From NCBI RefSeq assembly GCF_019112545.1, contig NW_025064890.1, positions 49,454-113,453 on the forward strand: a DNA stretch of 64,000 bases, given 5' to 3'. The notes below the pieces were generated by a model, which made no database searches, was not told the origin of the DNA, and was given only the letters and a program-made list of their open reading frames with translations. Shown here in pieces: positions 36,048-49,137 of this stretch. The translations under genes and the position numbers were made by a program. Source of the DNA: Guyanagaster necrorhizus (taxonomy: Eukaryota > Basidiomycota > Agaricomycetes > Agaricales > Physalacriaceae). Position 1 is the first letter of the stretch; the number at the start of each line of letters is the position of its first letter.

Positions 36048-39000
36048 ATGGAAATAGCTGCTCTCCCTCCTCAGAGTATAGATTCAGTTGAACCTCGACC
36101 TAACCATCGCGGTAATCGTCGAAATAAACCTACAAATGCCTCATTGGATGGACACTCATCGACCATTAATTCTTCGAGAGGGGAGGTGGCAGTGGAAGAG
36201 ACACCGCCGGACGGTTCTTCGCGTAATCGACGACGACGACCAAAGCGTGGACCTGCCGGGGCGTCCATCGATTCTGCAAAGAGCCAAAGGTCAAACACGA
36301 CGAACAGCGGCGAGCATGTAGAGAGCTCACAACGATCCGGACGACAACATGAACCTCGAGTACCTGGCGATGACCCATCGGAAGAGCCATCTTCATCACG
36401 ACCAAAACCTCCAAACGGCGGTCGTAGGGGTGTCAAGTTCAATGCTGGACTCACATCCGATTCTCCTTCCCAGTCCCCCCACGGATGGGGCAAGCATAAA
36501 GCCAAGGACCCTCCCAGCGACCAAGCTAATGACCTCACATCCATCCTCATACGTGGCCTAAGCACCCGTCCCTATACCGATTGTCCTATTTGTTTCAACG
36601 CGATCCATCCACCCCAACCTACATGGAGTTGCTCCCCTTCCATTCCCATACTCCCTCCCGGAGAGTCTGCAGAGCTTTTCGTTCCCCAGTATTGCTGGAC
36701 GACCTTCCATCTCAAATGCATTCACTCGTGGTCGGAAAAGAGTTACAACGAAGTTAAAGAGGCCTGGCGCGCGAGGGGAGAGGAGAGGCGAGGCGAATGG
36801 AGATGTCCTGGATGTCAGGGAAGGCGAGGCATGCTTATCGGCGGCTATCGGTGCTTCTGTGGGTCGACACCATCGCCTAATGCCCGTCTCGCGACGCCTC
36901 ACTCATGCGGGAACCCTTGCTCGCGACCTCGGGTTGGTTGTCCTCATCCCTGTCCGCTCTCATGCCATCCAGGTCCCTGCCCTCCGTGTAAAATCATGCT
37001 GGAAGTCCCATGCGGGTGCCCTCGAAGGCGTGTCGTTCCAGTTCGGTGTGGGGAGGATAAAAGGGTCTCTTGTAATGAGGTCTGCTCGAAACGTCTTAAC
37101 TGCGGGAAGCATTTTTGCCAGGAGATGTGTCATCAAGGAGATTGTGCAAGCTGCGAGCAACGCGAGATGAGTAAATGTTGGTGCGGTAAAGCACAAAGAG
37201 AGGTGCCTTGTGGAGAGGGAAGTCAATGGCTAGGTGCCATTGGATGCGGTGGAGATGAGCCAGGGCCCTGCGACGTGAAGGGTTTCTCCTGTGATAGTGT
37301 ATGTCAAAGGTATGCAATTCAGCATGCGTAGCTATCTCATACTGATCATTTTAGGTTCTACGATTGTTGCAGACACGCATGCCAAAAATCTTGTCATCCT
37401 CCCTCATCCGCCGCTGCCCAATGTCCCTTCTCGCCTGTCACAATCACGACTTGTCCATGTGGCAAACGTACGATCGCGCCTCCAGAAACAGATGCCGCAA
37501 AATACGACTTTGCATCTCGTACCACTTGTTCGGCGCCAATCCCGACTTGTGATGCACCATGTAACAAACTTCACGCGACTTGCGAGCATCCCTGCAAAGC
37601 CAAGTGCCATATCGGTGAATGTCCACCCTGTTCCGAAGTGCTTGTCCGTCCTTGTCGATGTGGGAATATTCGTCGAAGCACCAAATGTGGCGATCTCCAT
37701 GATAAGGACCGTAACGAAATCAACATTCTATGCACTAAAGCATGTCCTGCGCTTCGAGCATGCGGGAGGCACCAGTGTAACCGTCTTTGTTGTCCCCTCG
37801 CGTCGTTGGCAGTCAAAACAAAGGGCAAGAAACGTATGATCACGCCTGCGGAGGATATTGGTGAAGGTCCAGGAGGTTTACACGAATGTGATCTGATCTG
37901 CGGTAAGATGCTCACTTGCGGAAATCACCGGTGCGAGGAACGAGACCATAAGGGACCGTGTGGCCCGTGTCTGAGGAGCTCGTTTGAAGAGGTATGCCGC
38001 CAATGATTTTGTTCCCTTCTATCTCCCATCACTGACTTGACGTAGCTGATCTGCTTTTGTGAACGTACGGTGCTAGAACCTCCAATTCCATGCGGGACAG
38101 AGATTAAATGTTCATATCCCTGCGTAATGCCGGCTCCTCCCTGCGGACATCCCAAAACTCCCCATCCTTGCCATGGAGACGATATCCCTTGTCCTCCTTG
38201 TTTTTCCTTAACGAAACGGCTATGTGCATGTGGCAAAAACGAAGTCGATAACATAAAATGTTCGTTGCCTCGTGAGAAGGTCGGTTGCGGCACTGTCTGT
38301 GGCAAGTAGGTCAAATATTTCCCTATTGTTTTCGCCTACCTCACAATCCTTCCCTGTAGGCTCATGGGTTGTGGCTTCCATCGCTGTGAACGAATATGTC
38401 ACTCTGACGATTGTGGGGTTTGTACGTCAATATGTGGAAAGTCGCGGAAGCTATGGTAAGTCATCTCGGCGTAATATTTCATGAAGCCACTGAAGGGCTA
38501 TTGAAAGTTTGCCGTCTCATCATCCTTGCGCTGATTCTTGCCATGCCCCGTCAGCCTGTTCCGAAGTAGGGGCCTGTCAAACACTTATCACCCTTCTGTG
38601 TCCTTGTGAGAGAATTCGACAGTCTGTACCCTGCGGAAGGAGTATCAGCAATGCTGCGGGCAGGAATGGCCAGCAACAGCTGAAATGCACTTCGGAATGC
38701 TTAATAGCCAAGAGAAATGCGCGATTGGCGGAGGCGCTGGGCATCGATACTGATTCGCGAGACAAGACTGCGTCGGAGGGTGTTTACAGTGACGAACTTG
38801 TCGGATTCGCTAGGCTTAATGATAAGTTCCTTGCAGTGGTAGAGAAGGCCTTTGCTGAGTTCGTTCAAGTTTATTTCTGCAAAAGTTTTTGACTGATATT
38901 TTCACTCCAGATTCATAGGGTCAGGCAAAAAGACCCAAGTGTTACCACATATGCCTCCAGACCGAAGGCAATTTGTTCACCAAGTTGGTTCATCTGTCAT

Positions 39001-39487
39001 TTAAAGCTGTCAATGGACTGATCATCATTTCAGCTTGCAAGTATATATAGAGTGGATACCCAGATGGTGGATCAAGAACCGCATCGGAGGTTCGTGGTGC
39101 CTACCAGCCTTCACTTATTTTCATTTTGACCAAACGGTTTCCAGCGTCCAACTGATACGCCGTATAGATACAAGAATACCTTCGCCACTTCTCTCCTCGC
39201 ATGTTACCCCAACACGTCTTCCGTCACGACCGAATCTAGGCAAGCTCGGAAACCTGCGAAGCGCTGGGGTAGTGAGTCAGCCTCCATCACAGCCCACAGC
39301 AACGAGGCCTATTGTTAATGCTGGGAGAGGATGGACGGGGCCTGTCAGCCGATCCTCGACTCCTCATACCGCGTGCGTGCCGGATTTGCAGAATTTACGA
39401 CCTGCCTCTCGGCCTTCCACATCCGTGCCGCAACCTCAGTCGGAAGATACGTTAGACGTTCCTGATAGCTGGGAAGATGATGTCTAA
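36048..39487 (+). CDS. FAP1: NFX1-type zinc-finger protein (FAP1 homologue)
   Basis: Large zinc protein related to human NFX1 and yeast Fap1, implicated in transcription and, in yeast, rapamycin resistance through FKBP12. From ATG 36048 the first 170 residues are disordered. A RING-like finger follows: CPICFNAIHPPQPTWSC, then FHLKCIHSW and WRCPGCQG. Then come many NFX1 repeats rich in Cys and His, for example CGNPCSRPRVGCPHPC, CGKHFCQEMCHQGDCASC, CPCGKR, CGNHRCEERDHKGPC and CGFHRCERICHSDDC. Near the end is an R3H domain (KKTQVLPHMPPDRRQFVH, then LASIYRVDTQMVDQEPHRSV). About eight exons, roughly 1000 aa. The start was taken as the first in-frame ATG. Convergent with the GPCR-like gene. Confidence 0.9.
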
Positions 39488-39583
39488 TTTGGATAATTGG
39501 AGTGTCGATGTTTGCCATTGCTAAAAATACAGTATGTACTGTAGTAGAGTGTTATATATTATACAAAAGAATTAGTGCTACGG

Positions 39584-40945
39584 TTACCCTTCGGTCCCGG
39601 TGTACGAGGCGATAAATGGGTCTCGACTTGTGCCTGGTGCCATCCAGGATGGATTGCTATAGTGGAGGGAGAGGTTCTCTGTTTTGGGTTTCTGTTTCCC
39701 GCGAAACAAATAAAACCAGGAGTCTAAGATGTCCTGGATAACGCTAGACATAAGTCAAGTGCACACAATGAGTGGCAATATCTTACCTGTTGAGTACCAA
39801 AGAGCAAGACAGCAAGTAGCGGTACTATGGAAACTCTTATGAGTGATTTTGCCTAGTCAAAGAGCTCGGGAAAACTTACCACTGCCTAGTATAAGGTTTA
39901 GTGCAGGGCCGCGATACGAAGTAAACACAAAAACAAATCCTAGCCTTCGGGATATTGTTAGAGACGATGGAGAATAACTAACAAGGATCTACCCAATGGC
40001 CATGCATCCCACTGCGCTAAACGCCAGGACACGGAGTATCGACGATATCGTCTGGCGGTCTCTTTTTTTCCTCAGGTACATCCAGTTCTTGCGCAACTTG
40101 ACCAGCACAAAAATCTCTACCAATAGACACAGCACCATTATACCTGCAACCAGCGCAGAGGAGACGTGAGACCTAGTACGCGCGTAAGCTCTGTGTATGA
40201 TACGGGAAAGATAACGACAGAGACGAACGGTGTTCGATTTGCAAAGTTACAGTACATTCTCGACTCTCTTCTTGCCACAGTATCTGGATCTTGCAATCCA
40301 ATAGCGAGTGAGAGCGCGGCCATTCCACCTGAGGCAAGATACGGCATTACATATAGCTAGATTCATTCATTAGCCAAGTAAGAGAGCAGGGACTAGAACT
40401 TACAAATGGTGTCCAATTGAAATGAACTCCGGAAGGTGGCGATAAAAGGGCATTCATTGAAATGGATACCTTCGAGACTGTCAATGGGATCCATGAGAGA
40501 AAGAAGATGAGAAACTAACGTGGATCACGAGTGCTGTGGTGGTGCAAGTCGTTCTTGAATAATTACGTTAAAGCACAAGACAGAGGTTGCTATGGTACCA
40601 AACTCACAAAGTAGGAACCGAATATATCAATATGGCCTGCGTTAAGCAAAGTCCGTGGGGAGGTTCCCAATCCATAGAATGACCGACAAGTAAACTGGGT
40701 ATTCTGTCAAGTCTAGCATGAATCAGTATTGCACTGAGCACGCACCTATACGATATAGCCGAAGCCATCCATGTTATGATAAAGTTTAACCAGCATACGT
40801 GCCGTTTTGCGACTGTGGGAGAAAAGATCCCAGTAAGCAGGATAGTAAGGAGGCCCCCAAATCCCGCGAGTTGTAGAACGTAGAAGGCAACCAGACATCT
40901 CCTTTCCGAACCTGTATAGGACGACGTCTCCTCGCCTAGAGGCAT
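39584..40945 (-). CDS. GPCR-like multi-pass membrane protein
   Basis: Many short exons on the minus strand encode about seven hydrophobic segments. They run from MPLGEETSSYTGSERR (40945) and TM1 VAFYVLQLAGFGGLLTILL, through TM2 LNFIITWMASAISYR and PHGLCLTQAILIYSVPTL, then a loop with MYCNFANRTPFVSVVIF. Next is IMVLCLLVEIFVLVKLRKNW, a basic loop RKKRDRQTISSILRV, further TMs and a cytosolic tail ending YTGTEG (stop 39584-39586). This pattern (PHGLCL-QA, basic third loop) is like the orphan GPCR-type membrane proteins common in Agaricomycetes. Ligand unknown. Exon joins are not all certain. Confidence 0.7.
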
Positions 40946-41446
40946 TATCAAGAGGCATTTATGTTCAAGTGCAGAGAAAACATACGATGCAACAATTCAC
41001 CGGTTATCATGGGCGCGACGATGCCTGGCCTGTTGTAAGTGGGGATGGAGGTGCGATAAGTGCATCAACAGAGCGAAACGAGAGTATAAGCGATGCAAGT
41101 TATATAACGGCAGCCCTCAATACGAAAAGAACCCCATCGGTCGTGTCATCCCCGACTTAGAATCGCCATCATCTTATGAGACTGTACTGAAGCTAGCTAC
41201 TTCTCGGAGAGGCAGCCGCCTGATCGCAAGGCACATCATCATCAATCATGCCTCAACTCCCTCGAGAATTTGCACGCGCACCGGAAACAGTTGACTCACA
41301 TTATTGAGTCATTTTTTCCGGACGTCGCTCCGTAGGAAATCAGGACAATTGGGTAGACGTGTAGAAGCAGGTTCGCGCCCGTATGGAACGTCGGTCATGG
41401 TGAAAAAGTGATTTTTTTTTTTGCACAGTACATAGTGCATTCGACA
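40946..41446. other. Intergenic region
   Basis: Promoter of the GPCR-like gene and 3' flank of the permease. A plus-strand ATG frame at 40969-41160 has no recognisable match. A run of T at about 41412-41422 is the only simple repeat. Confidence 0.5.
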
Positions 41447-43351
41447 TTACACTGCCTTCCGAATCCTGATATCAGCCGCTCTAAGTGGCAAGTACAGCAA
41501 AGCTGTCACAGCAAATGCGACTTCAAAACCGATATCTCCCGTCGTTTTTGCAATGGGGCCGACAAACCATTGCTGATCAATGCAAGGCACAACAAGGCCA
41601 ATAGACCCCACCGAAGCGCAGATCGCTGCCCATCCTAAAGGCAGGGCCCTAGGCTTATTCCAGCATGATACGTCATACATCTCAGGGCTGTTCCGCCGGA
41701 ACACAAAATGCTCGACAAGTATGACACCGATGAACGCACTCGCCCAGTAGCCAATTAATCCGAGGAAATTCGTGAGCGTGTCATAGAACCGATGAGATCC
41801 TACAATGGCTAACGGAAGGACACTACGGCGTCTGCATCAGCTTTCATCTAAGCACATCAATATCAGATAAAACTTACATGGCTGTCGCGAGTATCGAGAA
41901 TACATATCTGGGAACCACGTACAGAACAGGTATAAACACCTGTATGTTGAGGCACATAGAATAGAATGTAGGTGCAATGTTTCCTGCGACAGACAGACTG
42001 AGAAGAACGGTGAGAAATTTCCCAAAATTCCCCGCCGGTTGGAGCATAGCTTCTAAAAGACCGCCTACATTCCCCCCTGCATATCCCTCATCCCATGCTG
42101 GAACAAAGGAGGCAGACGCGGTGACTGCTGCCCCAAGACATTGCAGAGTGACCTGAAACGAACGGTAAGGGATCTGTTCTAAGCCAAAGGCAACGGGCTT
42201 ACAATCGGCAATAGAAAGCCTATGTACGAGTACAAGAATAGTCGAACCCTAGCAAAAATGAACATCAGCGTCCTGACGGTGACATTCACAGATGCGATGG
42301 TACCTTGAAACATCCGGACGAAAGTAGATTGTAAAATCAGAACTCAAAGGCGAGTAGGTGATCACGAAGCCAGCAATAGTAGAGCCAAACGATAGGACGG
42401 CAGCAGCAGTGGCAGGTTCGGCAGCAGGAACGGCCATAACATGTTTGCCGCCTATCCCCAGCGCTACAACGAATACAATAACGACGGGGATCCAAGATAT
42501 GCGTTCATACCATCCGATAACTTTGATTCCGCAAAAAGAGACCTGTAAATAGTTCACTAGGTGCTGCGCGCATCAGATGAGAGAAGAAAGGAACAAACAA
42601 GAAGTGATATGATCGCGATAACAACGATCCCAATTCTGAGAGCGGTCTATTCAGCAAAATCCTTACGATGCATCATTCTGGTTGTACGTACGTCCAACTT
42701 AAATTCCCGTCGGCGACACTCGACAAGGCCTGGCCCCCGAGAATGCAGTTGAGAATGCAAAATCCACACATTCCAATGAGGTTGAAGATACAGGGTATGA
42801 TGACGCCAAAGTACCTTGATAGCATCATGTTAACAACTTCTGCGTCTGGATGAAATTCGGCAGAGAAAGCAAACCCGAAACTGTATCGTGCTTGTACCAT
42901 CTGCCGTAGACCCAACTGAGGTCCCCATGTCGTGCTACAATGGCATTAAATCAGAACTTTGAGTAGATGCGGTCAATACATGACTCACAGGTATGCTGGA
43001 GGCAAGGCACAAAGCAAGTTGAAGAACAGAATAACTAAGCATGAGTCACGAACGCCTAGTCCAAAGGCAATGGGTCCCAGTGATCCTGCGGAGAACGAGA
43101 GTATGTTGACATTCCACGCAAACCACAAGAAGAAGTTCTTGTAGTATTGGGTATCTGTACGATCTTCCGGCGCCACAGGAATGATACCTGATGAAGGAAT
43201 GAGGAAAAATTCCGGTCCCCTGCGGCTGGCACGTACCTCTCCCTTCCACTCCCCATGACAATAGTCTTTGCGACCACTTCGAACGAGAGCTGCCCCCTAG
43301 CGTCGATTCAATATCCTGCCTGACATTATCTTTCTTGCCATCAAACATCAT
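41447..43351 (-). CDS. NCS1 purine-cytosine permease (FCY2-like)
   Basis: Plasma-membrane proton symporter for cytosine and purines. The start ATG is at 43351 (MMFDGKKDNVRQDIEST). The N-terminal cytosolic part ends with APEDRTDTQYYKNFFLWFAW, then NVNILSFSAGSLGP and FGLGVRDSCLVILFFNLLC, the NCS1 TM1-TM2 motif. Later segments are LGLRQMVQARYSFG, FGVIIPCIFNLIGMCGF, KVIGWYERISWIPVVIVFVV, FVITYSPLSSDFTIYF, a region beginning WNKPRALPLGW, and the last TM near FEVAFAVTALLYLPL. The stop TAA is at 41447-41449. Around ten short exons. The match to fungal cytosine permeases is good. Substrate preference cannot be read from sequence. Confidence 0.88.
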
Positions 43352-44907
43352 GACCGTCGTTAAGTCGGCGACAAAGCGATAAGCGCGGACCGCTAGTCTC
43401 TATTTCCGGACACGAGAGTTACTTGTAAACTCTCACGTTTGTGAACTCTCCAAAATCTGTCGATGTACAGACATCAACGAAAGAAGAAAAGTAGGAGGTC
43501 AGCAAAGTGGAAAAAAAAACCCGTTTGTTTGATCAGACATGATTTCAATAATTTCCAATCATTGGAGGTTCCGACATTGTATAGAAGAAGCACCTCACTC
43601 TACTTGGTCACGTGAAGCTTGTGTCCTTCCTTCCAGCCTTCTAGCCTTCTAGATTGACCATTACTGAGACAATCGAGGGAGGACGTAGGTGAACTGTCAA
43701 CCTTCAGTCTCGTGAATCCATTACAAGTTCTGGATCGTTGATAAGAACAGCCTATGTGCCTCGGACAACTGACGAGGGCCTAACGCGGCTAATGTATGAC
43801 ACGGCTGCTTGCATGTCTCGGTTAATCCTTAAAAGTTTTGCCTGGAGCAGTCTTTGGACGGTCTGCTTGATAAACTAGAAGAAATTTGATTCTATCTAAG
43901 TAACAGTTAGAAGAGATTATTGTAAAGCACAGGACCCGATGAAGCCATCTTGGCCACGTCATATGCGGTATGATTTAGAGCACAAGAACGGCTGCAAGGA
44001 TTGTTGGTTACCGCTAATATGATACACCTGGATGCATCAAAGTAGGCGGCTGCTTGGCGGGTCGAGGCTTCGAGAATGCAGTAACAACCAAGACAAATCA
44101 TGGCATCTTGCGCACTATCGAGAGCGCTTCGTGAAAATTCTGTTCAGTGTAAGGCAATTGTACAGTTGTATTGTTACGATACACACTTAGCACTAGGAAC
44201 GACGAGGCAGTCTTGATTTCGTGAACCTGCTCCACTTTATGTCACCGTCGCCATGTCTAAACGTCTGGAATATTTTACAAAGGTAGCTATTGCGAGATTT
44301 TAAAAAGACGCAAGAGACAAGGGCGTTATCCTCAGAACATAAAGAAAGAGGGAGGAGACATGATGGAAGAGGAGAAGGTACAGTCACAGCCCGGTTCAGC
44401 CCCGTCATCCACGTTGGTGCGGACCTGGAATCTTCCCTAGACAGACTCTCAGATCTCTTGGCAAGCAAGCAGGGCAGTCGCCTGATCCTAAGCATGCTCT
44501 TTTCCCGAAGGAATCAAGTGATGCAGAGCAAAACGCCAAAATGGTATTTCGAATCTGCATTGATGGTCGTAACCTGCAATCACATCAATCGCCATCTACT
44601 ACCTAGGTAAGTCTTAGTTCTTTGTACTAAGTAGACCGTTTACTGAGGATCATACGGAAAGTCGCAATCGATTCAATACCCTATGGTCTAATCGCAAAAA
44701 CTTGCTGCCAGTCGGGGCGGTGACTGTTTGTGCATTCACGAAGCATCCGTAATTTTGCAAATGGCTTAGCTATGTAACTCTGGAATCCATTGCATATGGT
44801 CATGAAACCCTTTCAATTCGCATATGATAACCATCTGGTTTTAATCTCGAGTCGTGCAATGCATTATAAAAGGGCAACCGGGTGTGTACAAGTCTTTCCC
44901 AACGACA
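43352..44907. other. Intergenic region, no supported gene
   Basis: Promoter of the permease and of the GH16 gene. Short open frames on both strands (for example plus 44290-44610 and minus 43907-44101) match nothing and lack splice context. Confidence 0.5.
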
Positions 44908-46062
44908 ATGAATCTTCTCACATTCGCTTCAGCTGTCTCTCTTCTCATACCGAGCGCCTTGGGAAAGCAAGCCCTCTCTTCTCGCCGGGACTCCTGCGAT
45001 ACTTATGTCCTCTCAGGAATCTCTGGTGGGTTCACAGAACAAGTCTCTGTCGACTTCACTTCTGCCCAGTCTAGTGGGGATGCTGCAAACTTTCTTTCGT
45101 GGGTATTCAGATTGATCGATCAATTCGTGTATTCTGTGACACCCGAACAGACAGCACGGTCTCTCCATCAGTAACTATAACGTTGCTTCGACTCCAGTTG
45201 CACACGATTTTGTTCCCGCAAATGTTCTCCTTGGGAACGGTGTTCTTCAGTTGAAAGTCACCTCTTACAGCGGGAGCGGCAGTGTCGAATCTGCTGAAGT
45301 CGTGACAGATGATACCTTTGCATATGCCTCTGTCCGGACGGTACTCAAATCCAGCGCTACATTTGGGGTCTGCGAGGGAAATTTCTTCTACTGTCAGTTT
45401 CCTCTCGTCCCTGGTAGCTTTGACCAATTTCTTATTAGTGAGTGACACACAAGAGACTGACATCGAAATCTTAACGTCCACGACTCTCACTGGGAACGAT
45501 TATGTTTCTGCGGGGGTTTGGATGACCAACCAGGTTAGTGGTGTGTTGTTGAAAACATGTGGACTATGGATCACAGACTTTTTCCAGGCTACGGTTGAGG
45601 GCGGGACCAAAACTACTGACAACGTCGAATTCACATTCGATCCATCTCAGGACTTTCATGGTGAGTCAGATGGTATATAGTAAAAGAAAAATTTTGTGCT
45701 CAGCCATCGTGTGTTATGTAGAATATCGTATCGATGTCTGTCATCTTCTTTCATTATGTCGTCTATCGCCACTCTGACACACACACACAGTGGTCTCCTT
45801 TGGCAACAACCTTTTACATCGATGGTATTCAGATAAACAACTTTTCGGACAATGTAGGTCCAATGCTTCATAAAAACCAACCTATCATGACTCCCTGCAG
45901 GTTCCTTGGGACAGTGGCTACTGGATCTGGAATGCTTGGAGCAGCGGTGACCCATACTGGTCCAATGGACCCCCTACAGCTGATTCAATCACAGAGATCA
46001 GGTCGATCGAGTTGTACAAGGGATATACTTCGACGACTTCGGGTACCATCTGTAACGTCTAA
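44908..46062 (+). CDS. Secreted glycoside hydrolase family 16 protein
   Basis: Likely an endo-beta-glucanase or transglycosylase acting on cell-wall glucans outside the cell. Signal peptide MNLLTFASAVSLLIPSALG. Exons join as CDTYVLSGISGGFTEQ, ending NFLS, then NYNVASTPVAHDF and YASVRTVLKSSATFGVCEG. The catalytic strand is SDTQETDIEILTS, which keeps the E-x-D-x-E motif of GH16. It continues with GVWMTNQ, ATVEGGTKTTDN, EYRIDWSPLATTFYIDG and VPWDSGYWIWNAWSSGDPYW, a common GH16 ending. About 300 aa. Stop TAA at 46060-46062. At least six introns; one ends in a short CA run. The exact activity (mixed-link glucanase, transglycosylase) is inferred only at family level. Confidence 0.87.
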
Positions 46063-46129
46063 TAACCCCATACGTTATTCCCAGTCATTGATCCAATCAC
46101 ACTCGAATTTGTTCTTTGCTGGAAGCTAT

Positions 46130-46960
46130 ATATGACAGTTATTCGACAAAATGTTTGGAATCTGTTCATGCCCAGTTCTGAGGTAGTGTCGGTCTTTGGC
46201 GTTCTTTTTTTCTTTCCTCCCCCCCGTTTCTGGTCCTCGTCCACCTCATTCTTTAGCCTCTGCGAGATTTTTAACTGACATTCCTCCCGCTTGTGAGACA
46301 CCAATTTCCTCATCTCGTCCTCAAACCTTGCCCGTGATGTAGCTGCTACATCCTGCTTCTCCTCCTGCGGTATCGCTTTCAGATACTTCTGAAGACTGAG
46401 AGTCTCGACGTATGCGTCCTGATGATATTCCTTGATTGTTTCCGTGCATTGTTTTAAGGCACTCTCTGCTATGGGATTAGCATCAGATCTCTCTTGCTAT
46501 TAGCAACGTTATTCTTGGTCCGAGATGATGAGGAATGTGGTTTGCACAGTGACCGCATCAGGATACAATATCTCCCTGTCGCTATCTTCCTCCGCGCGGA
46601 AATTGAACTCATACAACCGCAACTGATGCCCGTTCCATTGAAATGACTGTGCGAACTCATCTTGCTCCTGCTTCATTCTCTTCCCATCAGAGACCCTCAA
46701 ATTATCCTCCCTGAGCTTGCTGAAGAATCTGTCCCGAACTTTCTTCAGATGCTGCTTCTCAGGACGATCTCCACCTCCCTTATAAGATCTGGCGCGTCGG
46801 TCCCAGCACTCCTCAGCATAGCCACGGTTTCAGCACGGCGACAAGGAACTCCTTCTCGTAGCTCGAAAGTTCTTCTTGATAGGTTTGCCATATTTATCTG
46901 GTCCTCTGTCTCTGAGGAGATTCAGGTTGCTTGTGGAGTTTGTAGTAGTGATGATTGTAG
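46130..46960 (-). pseudogene. Decayed gene fragment of unknown function
   Basis: Protein-like pieces occur in changing frames on the minus strand. They include EELSSYEKEFLVAVLK, which joins in another frame to RGYAEECWDRRARSYKGGGD, then KQHLKKVRDRFFSKLREDNL, SFQWNGHQLRLYEFNFRAEE and DREILYPDAVTVQTTF. After a stop come NPIAESALKQCTETIKEYHQ, AYVETLSLQKYLKAI, and an acidic/basic helix ending NEVDEDQ. A one-base shift near CTGAAACCGTGG and stops inside the chain suggest decay, though unrecognised introns could explain some of it. No start or family is seen. Confidence 0.45.
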
Positions 46961-47592
46961 CCACAGTTGAAAGTTCACACCTCTGATTCTAAGGAGCGGG
47001 TTGATGGCACAGTGCCAATTCATCATTGTTAATTTCTTTTCAAGTCAAACTCTGACGGCGTTCTAACTTCTGGGTTCGTCTCTAAACTATTCTGCCATGG
47101 TTCTCTGGTAGATAGACGATGAACTAACTATCTAAGCGGCCCTGGCTCAACGTGATCAAAGCTAGTTCATGTGATAGAAGACGCAGTTTCGTTGTGACTT
47201 GGACGATACAGGCATATTTTTCCAGAAGATCACTTACAGGAAGGCATCTGGGACGAGATGTGAACAACAATACTTGTATTATCTGTCATGCCGCCAATTT
47301 CTTTCACAAAAACTATTAAGATTACTTTTTCAGATCTGTTCCCATTCAAGGTGAATCTGAAGGACTTGGCATTGAGACTCTCGCATTGAAAAGCAAAAAA
47401 AAAAAGACGTATGACAAAACCTATAGTCCCATTCTTCGGAGTAAGCTCTTTACACGTGAATAAATAATGTTCAGTCACATTATCGATGCCAGATGGTCAG
47501 TACCTGTTAGTACTTAGTAATATTTTGATATTAGTTTGAACACGTAAACATGATTACGATTCCCTTTTCGCTTCATACCATACGTTGGAGCA
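46961..47592. other. Intergenic region upstream of TSC13
   Basis: Promoter region of the reductase gene. A run of A lies at about 47394-47404. No gene is supported. Confidence 0.5.
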
Positions 47593-48880
47593 ATGGTGTC
47601 GGTCACCGTATCTGCTGTAGCCAACAGGCCTCCTGCTTTTGCTCGCAAAGGCCTTCCTTTCACAGTCGATGTCTCTTCCAAAACTACTGTGGGTGACATC
47701 AAGGCCGAGGTTGCCCACAAAATCCCCAAGGTGAGACCTATATGTGTTGCATCTCATGATAGTACCGACAAAATGGCAGTTCTATGTGTCGAGGCAAAAG
47801 ATAACCCTAAAGAATGAGAAAAAAGCTCTCGAGGATGAGATAAAGTTGGCGGATGTTGGCTTGGGGAGCGGAGGCGACTTGGAGGTGAAGGACTTGGGGC
47901 CCCAACTGAGCTGGAAGCTGGTGTTTATCATTGAATATGTGGGTGCTGCATTTCCTTACTGTGGCAGTCTCATATTCTATCTTAGCTTGGTCCTATGCTT
48001 ATCCATCCTCTTTTCTACTACTTCCCCGAATGGTTCTACGGACAAGCGGTGGTGCACAGTGAACTACAAAGGTATTGCCCGTTTTTCTAGCAGCACCTGC
48101 CCCACTCATTGACTCATTGCTACTAAGATTTATCTTCACCTTTGTCATGCTACACTACGCCAAACGTGAGCTGGAGACTTTGTTGTGAGTTGGGTACCGG
48201 GATCTTGGAACTAGTCTCATTGCATTTAACTAGCGTTCATCGGTTCTCCCATGGCACTATGCCAGCTAGAAACATATTCAAAAAGTGCGTGATTGTCCCT
48301 TTGGATGCCATGGTACTTACCCATTCTACGTAGCTCATTCCACTACCACGTTCTCGGTGGTACGTATCTGCGTTCCGTGTCACCTATACAGGACCTCAGG
48401 ATCCTCTAGGATTATTGATGGCTCTCGACGCATATCGAGGTAAATACTCGGCTGACTCTGCGTTCATCAAAGGAAGCGTCATGGAAGATGAACGTTTTCT
48501 TTGGGCATGCACTGGATTGTGGACAGTGCGTAATGCCTCTCTTGCTTCTCTCCATTTTCTCACTTCACCAACAGTTCTTCGAACTATCCAACCTGTCAAC
48601 ACACTTGACTCTTCGGAGTTTGCGGCCCGCAGGAACAAAGAAGCGGGGAATTCCGAAGGGCTACGGGTTTGGATTGGTGTCATGTCCCAACTACATGTTT
48701 GAAGTTTTAGGCTGGATCGTCGTTTGCGTTATGTCGAGGAGCTGGGCGACATGTTTTTTCACTGTGGCAGGTGCTGGTCAAATGGCAATCTGGGCGCTGG
48801 CTAAACATAGAAACTACAAGAAGGAATTTGAGAAGGAATATCCTCGAGGAAGGAAAGCGATGTTTCCTTTCATTTTGTAG
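47593..48880 (+). CDS. TSC13: Very-long-chain enoyl-CoA reductase
   Basis: ER membrane enzyme catalysing the last step of very-long-chain fatty-acid elongation, reducing trans-2-enoyl-CoA with NADPH. From ATG 47593 the ubiquitin-like N-terminal part reads VSVTVSAVANRPPAFARKGL, then DIKAEVAHKIPK joined to FYVSRQKITL. The membrane part includes EYLGPMLIHPLFYYFPEW and FYGQAVVHSELQR, FIFTFVMLHYAKRELETL and HRFSHGTMPARNIFK. The C-terminal steroid-5-alpha-reductase motif is RGIPKGYGFGLVSCPNYMFE, followed by a TM and the end RNYKKEFEKEYPRGRKAMFP. About seven exons, length typical of the family. Intact as far as can be seen. Confidence 0.93.
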
Positions 48881-49137
48881 TCTTTGAACGGCGTGTTGCT
48901 TCATTTAAGAATGAGCTACTGCGAGAGAATGAAAGCCGTTCGGCACCAGCGTGTTTACGTGGCCCTCTTTTGAATTCAAGCATGCTTCAACCCCAGTACG
49001 TATCTCAAGAATCTAACCCACTTGGCGGAAAGTTCTTTATCTTTCCTCAGATTGTACTCGTGGCCCGATTACATGTGGAGCAGCATGTGCTACCTACCGG
49101 AAAGCTATAAAGAGCACTTGTCCGCTACAGAATAATA

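Noticed and set aside
41447..46062. Possible gene cluster of permease and secreted glucanase
   Set aside because: The two genes lie on opposite strands 1.5 kb apart and have no shared pathway; no cluster signature such as a regulator or biosynthetic enzyme is present.
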